Positions 44,219 to 52,921 of a DNA stretch of 62,835 nt are shown one piece after another. Both the position numbers and the translations under genes were made by a program. Positions within the stretch are counted from its first letter, which is position 1, and the number at the start of each line of letters is the position of its first letter. The DNA comes from JBCBKP01 sp038521625 (lineage in GTDB: Bacteria; Planctomycetota; Phycisphaerae; Phycisphaerales; UBA1924): the NCBI GenBank assembly GCA_038521625.1, contig JBCBKP010000020.1, positions 1 to 62,835 of the forward strand. Reading direction: 5' to 3'. A model generated the notes under the pieces. It had not been told where the DNA came from. It did not search any database and saw only the letters and a list, made by a program, of their open reading frames with translations.

Positions 44219-44812
44219 ATGCCCACGCCTATTACCGACACCGCGGCTCAGGAGGAAGCGTCGATACGCGCGCTGCTGCAGATGGCCTCCCCCCTCGCCG
44301 GAGCCGGCCTCGTCGCGTTCGCCGCCCAGGTCTCCGTGCCGATCGGCGACTACGGCGTCCCGTTCACCTTCGGCGACCTCGCCGTCATCGTCGTCGCCTA
44401 CGGCCTCGGACCCAAACGAGGTCTCCTCGGCATCGCGATCTACCTCGTCGCCGGCGCCATCGGCATCCCCGTCTACGCCGGGGGCGGCAACGGGCTCGCC
44501 CACCTCTTCGGCGTCACCAGCGGCTACCTGCTCGGCTACCTCGCATGCCAGCCGGTCGTCGGCCGGATCATCCGCCGGCGGGACGGCTCCCTACGCGGCT
44601 GGCTGGCCACGATCCTCGCGTTCCTCGCGGCCCAATCGATCATCTACGCGCTCGGCGTGACCCTCATGTGGCTCATCAAGGACGGGGCGACACTCCGCGG
44701 GTCCATCTGGAACGGCATGGTCATCTTCCTGCCCTTCGTCCCCGTCAAGGGCGCGATCGCCATACTGATCGCACGCATGGCCGCGCCCTGGGCGATGCGC
44801 AACATCTGGTGA
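44219..44812 (+). CDS. bioY: BioY biotin transporter S component
   Basis: A 197-residue integral membrane protein with six hydrophobic segments. Family features: VPFTFGDLAVIVVAYGLGPKRG near residue 45, YLVAGAIGIPVYAGGGNG near 80, TSGYLLGYLACQPVVG near 100, and WLIKDGATLRGSIWNGMVIFLPFVPVKGAIA near the end. BioY binds biotin, alone or with an ECF ATPase module; no ECF genes are near. No recognisable BirA site upstream. Confidence 0.88.
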   Translation: MPTPITDTAAQEEASIRALLQMASPLAGAGLVAFAAQVSVPIGDYGVPFTFGDLAVIVVAYGLGPKRGLLGIAIYLVAGAIGIPVYAGGGNGLAHLFGVTSGYLLGYLACQPVVGRIIRRRDGSLRGWLATILAFLAAQSIIYALGVTLMWLIKDGATLRGSIWNGMVIFLPFVPVKGAIAILIARMAAPWAMRNIW

Positions 44813-44826
44813 GCACGCGCACACCC

Positions 44827-44894
44827 GCGGGATGAAGCGATCCCGCCGAGGGGAGTCAAAGTCGGACGCCCGGCGTTGACCGCGACGTCCGGGC
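44827..44894. terminator. Hairpins between convergent bioY and sorting-tail gene
   Basis: Two short stems, GCGGGA/TCCCGC (44827-44846) and GCCCGG/CCGGGC (44868-44894), lie between stops at 44812 and 44916. Likely termination in both directions; T runs are weak. Confidence 0.35.
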
Positions 44895-44915
44895 ATGGGG
44901 ATCAGAGCCGCGCTC

Positions 44916-45677
44916 TCACCGCCTGCGACGCACGCCGCCAACGAGACCGGCCGCGCCGAGCATGGCCACGGCAGCCCCGGGCGCCGGCACGACCGTGATC
45001 CGAGCGATCGGCGTCGCGGCATCGAACGTCGAGGCCAGCTCGAAGCCCGGGGCAGTCGTCCGCCCGACCAGCGTGCTCAGGTAGTCGCTCGCGCCGGGAT
45101 CGTTGAAGAACAGCTGAATGGTGCCGCCCTCGACCGCGCCCGCGGCCCCGTCGATGCCCTGAAGGAACGCCGCGCCGTTGTCCGCGTTGTTCACCTCGGT
45201 GCCGGCGTCCCAGACCTGGGCGCCGAAGATCTCGATCGTGAACGGCCCGCGGAACGTGCCGTCCGCGTTGAAGACCTCGATCGCCTCGGGCGTGCCGATG
45301 AACAGATCGTTCGTCGGAACGATCATCGTCGCGAAGTTCAAGAACCTCGTCTGCGTCGAATCGGTGACATCGAAGCTCACCGAAGTTGAGCCGCCGCCGA
45401 GCACCGGGCCGCCCGGGCCCGTCGCCGAGAAACCGGTCGAACCGCTCGCGAACTCACTCGCGAGCGTGCCCGTCTGACCGACCTCGGCAACCAGCTCGAG
45501 ACCGGGGCTCGCGGTGCCGCCCGGATCGAACAGGTTGAAGCTCCCGTCGTCGAGCGAGAAGAAAACCGGCGTGAACGCGGTTCCCGTCGGCGCAAGCAAG
45601 TTCTCGAACGTGATCTCGACGTTCTGGCCGCTCGCCGCCGACGCAGCGATGGCGCACACACTGATCGCACGAATCAT
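44916..45677 (-). CDS. Secreted protein with C-terminal sorting tail (PAPGA-TM-RRRR)
   Basis: A 253-residue exported protein. ATG 45677 is 7 nt after AGGAG. Signal peptide IRAISVCAIAASAASGQ, a beta-sandwich-like body (FEVFNADGTFRGPFTIEIFG-type strands), and the tail VPAPGAAVAMLGAAGLVGGVRRRR. Resembles PEP-CTERM-type surface proteins with a choice of similar beta domains. Function of the body unknown. Confidence 0.75.
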   Translation of the reverse strand: MIRAISVCAIAASAASGQNVEITFENLLAPTGTAFTPVFFSLDDGSFNLFDPGGTASPGLELVAEVGQTGTLASEFASGSTGFSATGPGGPVLGGGSTSVSFDVTDSTQTRFLNFATMIVPTNDLFIGTPEAIEVFNADGTFRGPFTIEIFGAQVWDAGTEVNNADNGAAFLQGIDGAAGAVEGGTIQLFFNDPGASDYLSTLVGRTTAPGFELASTFDAATPIARITVVPAPGAAVAMLGAAGLVGGVRRRR

Positions 45678-46193
45678 GTGACATCTCCTACCAAACAAGA
45701 TGACCCTGGAAGTCTCTGCACTCCACCCGCGCTCGCGGGTGCGCGCCGAACGCGACGCCCAGAATCGCTATTTCGACGGCCGGTAAATTTGTGACGCGGC
45801 CGCGCAACGAACACAGCGACACGCACGGTCGCCCGCGCACGCAGCGGCGGCGCAAACCGCGTTCATCTCGTCAGGAGCGGGTGCACACCGGGTCAACCCC
45901 CTCGATCCGAGAGCACGACGAGTCAACCTCCAGGCCCGAGCGCGCAAGCCGGACGCGACGAGCGCCCGGGCGCTCGATCCACGACGCGTCCGCGCCGACC
46001 AACCGCGAGCTCCGGCGGCCGCCGCGAAGCGCGCCCCCCGCCGCGTCTGAGCGCGTCGCAACGCCCTATAATTCCGAACGCCCTCTCTTACAATGACTTA
46101 CGTGCATCACCGCCGCCAAGCCGGCGTATCCTCGACACGAGAGACACCGCTTCTGGCGGCCCGATTCCAGGCCCCGACGCGCAGGAGAGAGAG
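45678..46193. other. Intergenic stretch between divergent secreted-protein genes
   Basis: 516 bases without a convincing gene; the open frames here are Arg-rich and look like noise. It holds an 8-bp hairpin at 45724-45741 in the leader of the leftward gene and candidate -10 boxes for the rightward gene (TATAAT 46067-46072, TACAAT 46089-46094) with no good -35 box. Confidence 0.5.
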
Positions 46194-46856
46194 ATGCAGA
46201 CCCGGATCGCGACCCTCGCAGTCGCCGCGCTCGCAGGCGCGACGCTCGCCCAGACCACGACCGTCTTCCCGGGGGGCGATCAGGCCTTCCTCAACCTGAC
46301 CAACGGCGGCACGCTCGAATCGGCCGTGCTCGAGTCCCGCATCGGCAACGCCAACCCCGAGCCCGGCGTTTGGGAGGTCGGCCTCTGGCGCTTCGGCGCC
46401 GTCGGCTCACCGCTCGATCAGGACGGCCGCGGGATCACCAACGGCGAGACCGCGACCTTCGACATCCAGTACGACGGCGCCGGCTCGCTCTCGATGACCA
46501 TCGACGGCGCCTCGGTGCTCTCGACCAACATCACCGACCCCTTCACCGACATCTTCATCCGCCTCCGCGGCGGCTCCGACAGCACCGTCGCGCTGACCGC
46601 GCTCCAGATGAACGGGTCAGACCTCGATGTGACCTCGATCAGCGCGACCAACGGCGTCGAGTACCTGCGCATCAGCAACAACGGCGCCGACTTCGGTGCC
46701 TTCCAGCTCACCGGCTCGCAGCAGTTCTCATGGACCGGCAACCGCCCGAACAACTCCGGGCTCGCCGCGCAGTTCAAGTTCACCAATGTCCCGGCGCCGG
46801 GTGGGGTAGCCGCGATCGCGCTCGGAGGGCTCGCAGCGACGCGTCGGCGTCGCTGA
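46194..46856 (+). CDS. Secreted protein with C-terminal sorting tail (PAPGG-TM-RRRR)
   Basis: A 220-residue exported protein; AGGAG is 6 nt before the ATG. Signal peptide RIATLAVAALAGATLAQ, a body with repeated short strands (GTLESAVLESRIG, GAGSLSMTIDGASVLSTN), resembling the choice-of-anchor W domain of bacterial surface proteins, and the tail VPAPGGVAAIALGGLAATRRRR. Probably displayed on the cell surface. Confidence 0.75.
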   Translation: MQTRIATLAVAALAGATLAQTTTVFPGGDQAFLNLTNGGTLESAVLESRIGNANPEPGVWEVGLWRFGAVGSPLDQDGRGITNGETATFDIQYDGAGSLSMTIDGASVLSTNITDPFTDIFIRLRGGSDSTVALTALQMNGSDLDVTSISATNGVEYLRISNNGADFGAFQLTGSQQFSWTGNRPNNSGLAAQFKFTNVPAPGGVAAIALGGLAATRRRR

Positions 46857-46871
46857 GCCCTACGGGCAGCC

Positions 46872-47156
46872 CTATTCCTCGACCGTGACGCCGCGCCAAA
46901 ACGCGATGCGGCCCTCGAGCTCCTTGGCCTGCTCCTTGGCGGTCGGGTAGTACCACGCCGCGTACTCGGCGGTCTTCCCGTCAACCTCCACGTCGTAGTA
47001 CGAGGCCTCGCCCTTCCAGGGGCACGAGGTCTTGACGTCGCTGTCCCTGAAGAACTCGCGCTTCAGCGACTCCGGCGGGAAGTACGCGTTGCCCTCGACC
47101 GTCACGATGTCGTCCGACTCCGCGACCACCGCCCCATTGAACACCGCCTTGGCCAT
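46872..47156 (-). CDS. DUF427 domain protein
   Basis: A 94-residue protein matching DUF427: AVFNGAVVAESDD, GNAYFPPESL, TSCPWKGEASYYDVEVDGK and AAWYYP in order. The family forms small beta-rich proteins of unknown biochemical role. AGGGGA precedes the ATG. Divergent from the SRPBCC gene with only 15 bases between starts. Confidence 0.85.
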   Translation of the reverse strand: MAKAVFNGAVVAESDDIVTVEGNAYFPPESLKREFFRDSDVKTSCPWKGEASYYDVEVDGKTAEYAAWYYPTAKEQAKELEGRIAFWRGVTVEE

Positions 47157-47171
47157 GTACGATCCCCTTCC

Positions 47172-47795
47172 GTGAACCAGGTCAACCCCTCGACGAACGC
47201 CGACGACCACACGAGTATGCCGCCAGCCGAGATCGCCCGCGCCGCGGCCGCCCTCCGAGCCGCGCCACCCTCATTCCGGCCCCACCGCCACGAGTTCGTC
47301 CTCACCGTCTCCCGCCCACGCCCCGCGATCTGGACCTGGATCAACGACCCCACCACGTTCACCCGCCAGCCCTGGCCGTACCGCGTTGAGTTCCTGACCC
47401 CCGCCGCGGACGACGGGCGGAGCGGGCGAGGCGGCTTCGAGGTCGGCCATCTGACCACCCACCACGGGCCGCTGTTCAACCTGCCGGGCGTCATCACCCA
47501 GATCGACCCCGGCGAGGACGGCCTGGGCCGCCACCGCGAGCTGATCTACACCTACGGCGCCAACGTCCTGGGCATGCGAGCGATCCGCCCGACCGCGCTG
47601 CGGTTCTGGCTCGAAGACGCCGCCGACCGTCGCACAACGCTCACCATGCAACTCGACTCGATGGTGCACCCCTCGATGTCCGCAATCTGGGGCCTCGTGC
47701 AGCGGGCCTTCTGGCCCACGTTCAAGTGGAGCCTGCTGCTCATGGTGCCCAAGGCGGCCCCGAAACCGAATCCCGAGCCCGATCCCGCCGAATAA
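47172..47795 (+). CDS. SRPBCC-family protein
   Basis: A 207-residue protein with a START-like/SRPBCC pattern: HEFVLTVSRPRPAIWTWINDPTTFTRQPWPYRVEF, central strands, then a long C-terminal helix (SAIWGLVQRAFWPTFKWSLLLM). Such folds bind hydrophobic ligands. GTG 47172 or ATG 47217 may be the start; neither has a Shine-Dalgarno. Followed after 6 bases by the DUF393 gene, so co-transcribed. Confidence 0.7.
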   Translation: MNQVNPSTNADDHTSMPPAEIARAAAALRAAPPSFRPHRHEFVLTVSRPRPAIWTWINDPTTFTRQPWPYRVEFLTPAADDGRSGRGGFEVGHLTTHHGPLFNLPGVITQIDPGEDGLGRHRELIYTYGANVLGMRAIRPTALRFWLEDAADRRTTLTMQLDSMVHPSMSAIWGLVQRAFWPTFKWSLLLMVPKAAPKPNPEPDPAE

Positions 47796-47801
47796 TGGGG
47801 C

Positions 47802-48227
47802 ATGACGACCGCCGCCGCGTCCCCATCCAGCCAAGCCCAGGACGGCCCATTCAAGATCCTCATCGACGGCCTCTGCCCCGTCTGCAAGCTCGAGGGCGAC
47901 ATGCTCCGACGCATGGACAAGGGCCGCGACCGCCTCCAGATCGTCGACATCACCGCCCCCGAGTTCAGCGCCGCCGACTACGGCACCGACTGGGACTCGG
48001 TCATGGGCAAGATCCACGGCGTACACGCCGACGGCTCGCTCGTCACCGGCATGGAGGTCTTCCGCATCGCCTACCGCAAGGTCGGCTGGGGCTGGCTCTG
48101 GGCCCCGACCGCATGGCCGCTGCTCAGGCCGATCTTCGACGCCTTCTACCGCTGGTTCGCCAAGAACCGACTGCGACTCACCGGCCGCAAGGACGCCGAC
48201 TGCGCCGAGGGCCGCTGCCGCGTCTAG
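47802..48227 (+). CDS. DCC1-like thiol-disulfide oxidoreductase (DUF393)
   Basis: A 141-residue protein with the family signature DGLCPVCKLEGDML (D-x2-C-x2-C, residues 22-35), then IVDITAPEF and GVHADGSLVTGMEVFRIAY as in DUF393. A thioredoxin-like redox role is predicted. The C-terminus has a Cys pair, DCAEGRC. Downstream of the SRPBCC gene. Confidence 0.85.
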   Translation: MTTAAASPSSQAQDGPFKILIDGLCPVCKLEGDMLRRMDKGRDRLQIVDITAPEFSAADYGTDWDSVMGKIHGVHADGSLVTGMEVFRIAYRKVGWGWLWAPTAWPLLRPIFDAFYRWFAKNRLRLTGRKDADCAEGRCRV

Positions 48228-48347
48228 GGGCAAACTTGATCGCTCCGTAGCGCCATCCGGGCGCACACTCGCTTCTTCACGGCCGCGCCGGAGTGAATCC
48301 GGCGGGCCTGAACGAAACCAGTGCGCGCCCGATCCGCTGCCTGTTCC

Positions 48348-48776
48348 CTAGTCAAGAATCAGCGAGCTCTCGAGCACCGGCCCGCGCTTCAGCAGCCGGT
48401 TGACCGGGCACCTGTCCGAGATCTCGAACAGACGCTCCAGCTGCTCCCCGTCGAGATCGCCGACGAACTGCATCTCGGTCACCAGCACGCCGCGCGGCTC
48501 GCCCTCGATCTCACGCACCTCGTACCGCACCGTCGCCGCCAGCCGGTCGACCTTCCAGCCCTTGCGGTCGGCGTACATCCGGCACGTGATCGTCTTGCAC
48601 GCCGAGAGCGAGGCGCAGAGCAGCTCGAACGGCCCCGGGCCGCGGTCGCGACCGCCGAGCTCGACCGGCTCGTCGGCCAGGATCTGATGGCTCCAGCCGG
48701 CCCCGCCCCCCGCGCGAATCTCTGTCGTGTAAGGCTCGATCCCGGTGATCGCCGTTGCGGAACTCTGCCCCGTCAT
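48348..48776 (-). CDS. OsmC-family protein
   Basis: A 142-residue OsmC/Ohr-fold protein: ILADEPVELGGRDRGPGPFELL near 32, LSACKTITCRMYADRKGW near 57 with the two redox Cys (60 and 65), and a C-terminal FEISDRCPVNRLLK. OsmC proteins reduce organic hydroperoxides; this YhfA-like branch is less well studied. Start overlaps the thiC stop (TGATG), so it belongs to the TPP-controlled operon. Confidence 0.88.
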   Translation of the reverse strand: MTGQSSATAITGIEPYTTEIRAGGGAGWSHQILADEPVELGGRDRGPGPFELLCASLSACKTITCRMYADRKGWKVDRLAATVRYEVREIEGEPRGVLVTEMQFVGDLDGEQLERLFEISDRCPVNRLLKRGPVLESSLILD

Positions 48777-50821
48777 CAGACCACCCGGTCTTCCGTCGAG
48801 AGATTGTGCGCCGGCGCCGTATTCAACTGAACCAGCTTGCTCTCCTGGATCCGCTTCGCGTCATCAGCATCGACGTAGTCGCTGTGGCACGCGGCCTTCC
48901 CTTCGTCCGCCTCCACGCCATTCTTCGTCTTGCTTGCCAGGCGGTGGACCTCCTCGGGGCTCAGGTACCCGCGCTGCTCGACGATCTTCCGCTGCTCCTC
49001 GGTCAGCGCGTCGCTCCGAACGACCCGCTCGCGCTCGAACCCGTCCGCCTTGCCCGACGCGAACTCCTGGATCTCCTTGCTGATCCGCACGCTGCACCAG
49101 TCGTGCCCGCACATCGCGCAGAAATCCGTATCGACGTCCAGGTCCTCGTCGTGGTACGCCCGCGCCGTGTCGGTGTCGTACGCCAGCTCGAAGTGCTTCT
49201 CCCAGTTCAAGGCCGCCCGCGCACGGGTCAGATCGTCGTCCCAATCGCGCGTGCCCGGGATGCCCAGCGCCACGTCGGCCGCGTGCGCCGCGATCTTGTA
49301 CGCCACGCACCCCTCCTTCACGTCGCCGCGCTTCGGCAGCCCCAGGTGCTCCTTCGGCGTGACGTAGCACAGCATCGAAGCCCCGTGGTACGCCGCCGAG
49401 GTCGCCCCGATGCAGCTGGTGATGTGGTCGTAGCCCGGGAACACGTCGGTCACCAGCGGGCCCAGCACGTAGAACGGCGCGCCGTGGCACAGCCGGCGCT
49501 GCAGCTTCATGTTGTACTCAATCTGATCGAACGGAACGTGCCCCGGTCCCTCGACCATCACCTGCACACCGCGCCGCCACGCACGCTCGGTCAGCTCGCC
49601 GATCGTCGCTAGCTCCGCAAGCTGCGCCGCGTCCGTCGCGTCCGCCAGACCGCCGGGGCGCAGCCCGTCGCCGATCGAGAACGACACGTCGTGCTCGCGC
49701 ATGATGTCGCAGATGTCCTCCCACAGGTCGTACATCAGGTTCTCGCGGTTGTGGACCAGCATCCACTTCGCGAGCAGCGAGCCGCCGCGGCTGACGATCC
49801 CGATCAGCCGCCGCTTCACCAGCGGCAGGTGCGCCCGACGCACGCCCGCGTGGATCGTCATGTAGTCCACGCCCTGCTCGGCCTGGTGCCGCACCGTGTC
49901 GAGCACGACCCGCTCGTCGAGCTCCTCCAGCTTGCGACCGATGATCATCGAGTAGATCGGCACCGTCCCGATCGGCACCGTGCTGCTCCCGATGATCGCG
50001 GCCCTGGTCCTGTCCAGATCCCCGCCCGTCGACAGGTCCATCACCGTGTCGCCGCCCCAGGTCTCCGCCCAGCGCAGCTTCTCGACCTCCTCGTCGGTCC
50101 CGCTGCTCACCGGGCTCGCGCCCATGTTCGCGTTGACCTTGGTCTTGCTCGCGCGCCCGATGCACATCGGGTCGAGGTGCTTGGCGAGGTGGTTCTTGTT
50201 CGCCGGGATGATCATCCGGCCCGCCGCGATCTCGTCGCGGACCTGCTCGCCCGTCAGGTGCGGCTCACGCTCGGCCACGCGCTCCATCTCGGACGTCACG
50301 ATGCCGAGCCGCGCGCTCTCGAGCTGCGTCACCGGCTCGAATCCCTCCGGGAACGTCACGCGACGCACAATCCCACGGGCGTCACTGAATCGCGCGAACC
50401 CCGATCCCCGGTCCCTGATCCCCGATCCCTCTTCCTCTTCGACAACCACCTCCCAACCGACAGGAAGGAAATCCCACGCCGTCTTCCCGCTCACGCCCGG
50501 CATCCCCGGCGTGTCCGGGCTCGCGAACATCAGCGGGCCACCGATGTCGGCCTTCAGCGAAAAACTCCCCGGCGTCGTGACGTCGTCGCTGCTGCCGGGA
50601 TCGAACGCCCCGTGCGTCGGCCGACCGAAGCCCGGCTCGCCCGCGTGATCATCGATCGCGCCGGGGTACGCCGGGCCGTTGCGGCTCAGACGCAGCGCCG
50701 ACGCCGGCACGGTCACCGCCCCGGCGGAACGGCGCAGGTTCTTGGTCGTGTGCAACGCCGCCTTGCCGGCCGGCGAGGCGCTGTCGAGATGCGCCGTCGA
50801 GAAACCGTTGTGCGTGGTCAT
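48776..50821 (-). CDS. thiC: Phosphomethylpyrimidine synthase ThiC
   Basis: A 681-residue radical-SAM enzyme that rearranges aminoimidazole ribotide into the thiamine pyrimidine HMP-P. Near the C-terminus CAMCGHDWCS is the C-x2-C-x4-C cluster motif. Other family blocks are NANMGASPVSS, GGDTVMDLSTGGD, GTVPIYSM, TIHAGV, and VEGPGHVPFDQIEYN. An acidic stretch followed by GSGIRDRGSG near residue 140 is an in-frame 7-bp repeat insertion (50401-50428). AAAGG lies before ATG 50821. Follows dinB after 46 bases. Confidence 0.95.
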   Translation of the reverse strand: MTTHNGFSTAHLDSASPAGKAALHTTKNLRRSAGAVTVPASALRLSRNGPAYPGAIDDHAGEPGFGRPTHGAFDPGSSDDVTTPGSFSLKADIGGPLMFASPDTPGMPGVSGKTAWDFLPVGWEVVVEEEEGSGIRDRGSGFARFSDARGIVRRVTFPEGFEPVTQLESARLGIVTSEMERVAEREPHLTGEQVRDEIAAGRMIIPANKNHLAKHLDPMCIGRASKTKVNANMGASPVSSGTDEEVEKLRWAETWGGDTVMDLSTGGDLDRTRAAIIGSSTVPIGTVPIYSMIIGRKLEELDERVVLDTVRHQAEQGVDYMTIHAGVRRAHLPLVKRRLIGIVSRGGSLLAKWMLVHNRENLMYDLWEDICDIMREHDVSFSIGDGLRPGGLADATDAAQLAELATIGELTERAWRRGVQVMVEGPGHVPFDQIEYNMKLQRRLCHGAPFYVLGPLVTDVFPGYDHITSCIGATSAAYHGASMLCYVTPKEHLGLPKRGDVKEGCVAYKIAAHAADVALGIPGTRDWDDDLTRARAALNWEKHFELAYDTDTARAYHDEDLDVDTDFCAMCGHDWCSVRISKEIQEFASGKADGFERERVVRSDALTEEQRKIVEQRGYLSPEEVHRLASKTKNGVEADEGKAACHSDYVDADDAKRIQESKLVQLNTAPAHNLSTEDRVV

Positions 50822-50867
50822 GCCATGCCTTTCGCGCCGCACCCGCGGCGAATCATGATCGTGTTGA

Positions 50868-51422
50868 TCAAGCGCCGGCCGAGCCGGACCCGTCGCCCGG
50901 CAGGAGCCCGGGCGACCCGGAGAAGATCCACTCGATGACGGCGCTCTTCGGGATCTCGCCGCGGACGTGCCGCAGCATGTTCACGCACTGCGCCCGGTGA
51001 TGCACCCCGTGCGTCGTCACATGCGCGATCACCTGCCCGCGCACGAACTCGAAGCTCTGCCCCCGGCGCGACGCCGAGAGCACCTCGTCCATCGGGCCGC
51101 TCAGCGCCGCCGCGTCGAAGTCGTCGTTGACCTCCCGGCTCAGCGCCCGCCAGTCCGCCGGAGTCACGGCGCGACGCTGCTCGAGCGGATCGCCGACCTC
51201 GCGCTTCGCGAGCACCGCCGCCCAGCCGTCGATCGCGCTCAGGATGTGCGTGACGGTCTTGCGGATCGTGCCCAGGCCCATCTCGAACTCGCGGTCCAGC
51301 GCCGCGATCTCGAGGCCCTCGCAGGCGTCGATCAACTGCTCGTTCGCCCAGCGGTTGTGCGCCAACAGCGCCCGCGTGACCGCGTCCGCACCCGGACCAA
51401 CATCTGGATCGGTGCCGCCCAT
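50868..51422 (-). CDS. DinB-family protein in the thiamine operon
   Basis: A 184-residue four-helix-bundle protein of the DinB/YfiT type: LLAHNRWANEQLIDACEGL near 16, TVTHILSAIDGW near 55, and HVTTHGVHHRAQCVNML near 130 with His residues of the metal triad. DinB-like proteins are often thiol S-transferases using mycothiol or bacillithiol; substrate unknown. Its ATG lies 4-6 bases after the TPP riboswitch, whose last stem contains the ribosome site. Confidence 0.85.
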   Translation of the reverse strand: MGGTDPDVGPGADAVTRALLAHNRWANEQLIDACEGLEIAALDREFEMGLGTIRKTVTHILSAIDGWAAVLAKREVGDPLEQRRAVTPADWRALSREVNDDFDAAALSGPMDEVLSASRRGQSFEFVRGQVIAHVTTHGVHHRAQCVNMLRHVRGEIPKSAVIEWIFSGSPGLLPGDGSGSAGA

Positions 51423-51426
51423 CGCG

Positions 51427-51500
51427 TTCCCTCCGCCGGTCCGAACCGGATCAGGTTCCACGGGTCCGTCTCAGCCCCATCCAACACACGGAAAGGGCGC
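51427..51500 (-). promoter_or_regulatory. TPP (THI-box) riboswitch
   Basis: On the minus strand the invariant GGGGCTGAGA, GACGGACCC, GAACCTGATCCGGTT and CGGAGGGAA elements occur in order, giving a compact aptamer of about 74 bases. The final GGAGGG of the P1 strand is also the Shine-Dalgarno of the dinB gene, so TPP binding would hide it directly and shut off translation. Controls dinB-thiC-osmC. Confidence 0.88.
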
Positions 51501-51519
51501 CCCGCGCGATCAGAACACT

Positions 51520-52065
51520 CTAGCCGACCACCCGCTCGAACCCGAGCGCCCGCCGCAAGTCGATCAACTGGCCCGCGTGCACGCCGCCGTGGAACACCAT
51601 ACGCCCCACCAGATCCCCCACCACCACCGAGGAATCCCCCCAACGGACCGCACGCGACAACCGCTCGTCCAGCGCCCCAGACACCTCGCCCACCAGCCGC
51701 GCATTCGCCTCGCGGTAGATCTCCAGACACCGCGGCCAGCGCGGGTACATCCCCGGCTCCGCCTGCGGAGTCGACCCGAAGCACACCGTCTCGGTGTCGT
51801 ACCGGCTCGGGTCCCCCGCCGTACCGTCGCCGGTCACGAAATCCGTCTGCGGCAGCGGCTCGTCGCGCTCGTACCCCGCCACGCGGTCCGCCGCCCGGTG
51901 GACCGTCATCGCCAGATGCCCGAGCGTCCACGCCGCGTGGTTCGGCAGCCCCGGCGCCTGGCGGGTCTTCGTGTGTTCGTCGAAACCGGCCGTGAACCGG
52001 ATCAGCAACGCCTCGCTCGCGCGGACCGCGCGCGCCAGCGTCGCCTGGTCAAAGTCCACATCCAT
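51520..52065 (-). CDS. DinB-family protein
   Basis: About 181 residues, a second DinB-like four-helix protein: FTAGFDEHTKTRQAPGLPNHAAWTLGHLAMTVHRAAD-type N-terminus with NHAAWTLGHLA near 46, and VFHGGVHAGQLIDLRRALG at the end with the last metal His pair. ATG 52065 follows GGTGAGG; ATG 52083 is possible. Lies just upstream of the riboswitch-led operon but is not part of it by its own stop-to-switch gap. Confidence 0.8.
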   Translation of the reverse strand: MDVDFDQATLARAVRASEALLIRFTAGFDEHTKTRQAPGLPNHAAWTLGHLAMTVHRAADRVAGYERDEPLPQTDFVTGDGTAGDPSRYDTETVCFGSTPQAEPGMYPRWPRCLEIYREANARLVGEVSGALDERLSRAVRWGDSSVVVGDLVGRMVFHGGVHAGQLIDLRRALGFERVVG

Positions 52066-52102
52066 CGCCTCACCCCGCGCCATGCCGCGACTATAACCGC
52101 CG

Positions 52103-52918
52103 GTGGCGACCCACACCGCACAGCCCCCCACCGCACCCGACCCGAGCTCCCAGCCCGGCCTCTACGACGACCCCGTCGTCTACGACATCCTCCACGCCCC
52201 CGGCACCGCCCTCGAGGTCAACGGCCTCGAACGCCTCGCGATAGAACAACTCGACACCGGCCCGCGCACCCAGACCTGGCTCGAGCCCGCCTGCGGCACC
52301 GCGCGCCACCTCCGACTCGCCGCCAAGCGCGGCTACCACGCCGCCGGCTTCGACCGCAGCCCCACGATGATCGAGGACGCGACCCGCCGCGCCCGCCGGG
52401 CCGGCATCGCGGACCGCTGCCGCTTCTTCGTCGCCGACATGACCGACTTCGAGATCGCGCCACGCTCGGTCGATCTCGCACTCAACCTCATCAACACCAT
52501 CCGCCACCTCGCGACCGACGACGACCTGCTCGCCCACCTCGACCTCGTCGCGGACGCCCTCCGCCCCGCCGGCGCCTACGCCGTCGGTCTCTCGACCACC
52601 GCCTACGGGCTTGAGCCACCCAGCGAGGACGTCTGGACCACCGCCCGCGGGAGCAGGCGCATCACGCAGGTCGTCCAGTACGAGCCGCCCGCCGAGGGTG
52701 ACCGCAACGAACGCGTCGTCAGCCACGTGACATCGACCACGCCCTCGCACGAAGCGCACGCGACCAGCACCTACTGGCTGCGGACATACTCGCTCGACCA
52801 ATGGCTCGACGCCCTCGACCGCAGCGCCCTCGCGCCCGCCGGAACCTTCGACGAATCCGGCCGCCCGATCCCGCCCGCCGAGATCGGCTACCGCGTCTGG
52901 CTGCTCACGCTCCGGTGA
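52103..52918 (+). CDS. Class I SAM-dependent methyltransferase
   Basis: A 271-residue protein with a Rossmann methyltransferase core: LEPACGTARHLRLAAKRG near 60 (motif I), GFDRSPTMIEDATRRA near 83, FVADMTDFEI near 113, LALNLINTIRHL near 128. The C-terminal strands follow. Substrate unknown. GTG 52103 has TATAAC 5 nt upstream, a strong leaderless signal. Its stop is 3 bases from the stop of the convergent large secreted protein. Confidence 0.82.
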   Translation: MATHTAQPPTAPDPSSQPGLYDDPVVYDILHAPGTALEVNGLERLAIEQLDTGPRTQTWLEPACGTARHLRLAAKRGYHAAGFDRSPTMIEDATRRARRAGIADRCRFFVADMTDFEIAPRSVDLALNLINTIRHLATDDDLLAHLDLVADALRPAGAYAVGLSTTAYGLEPPSEDVWTTARGSRRITQVVQYEPPAEGDRNERVVSHVTSTTPSHEAHATSTYWLRTYSLDQWLDALDRSALAPAGTFDESGRPIPPAEIGYRVWLLTLR

Positions 52919-52921
52919 ACG

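Noticed and set aside
45791..46096. Possible 101-residue gene in the gap between two secreted-protein genes
   Set aside because: Arg/Ser/Pro-rich with no start signal and no recognisable motif; typical of noise in GC-rich DNA.
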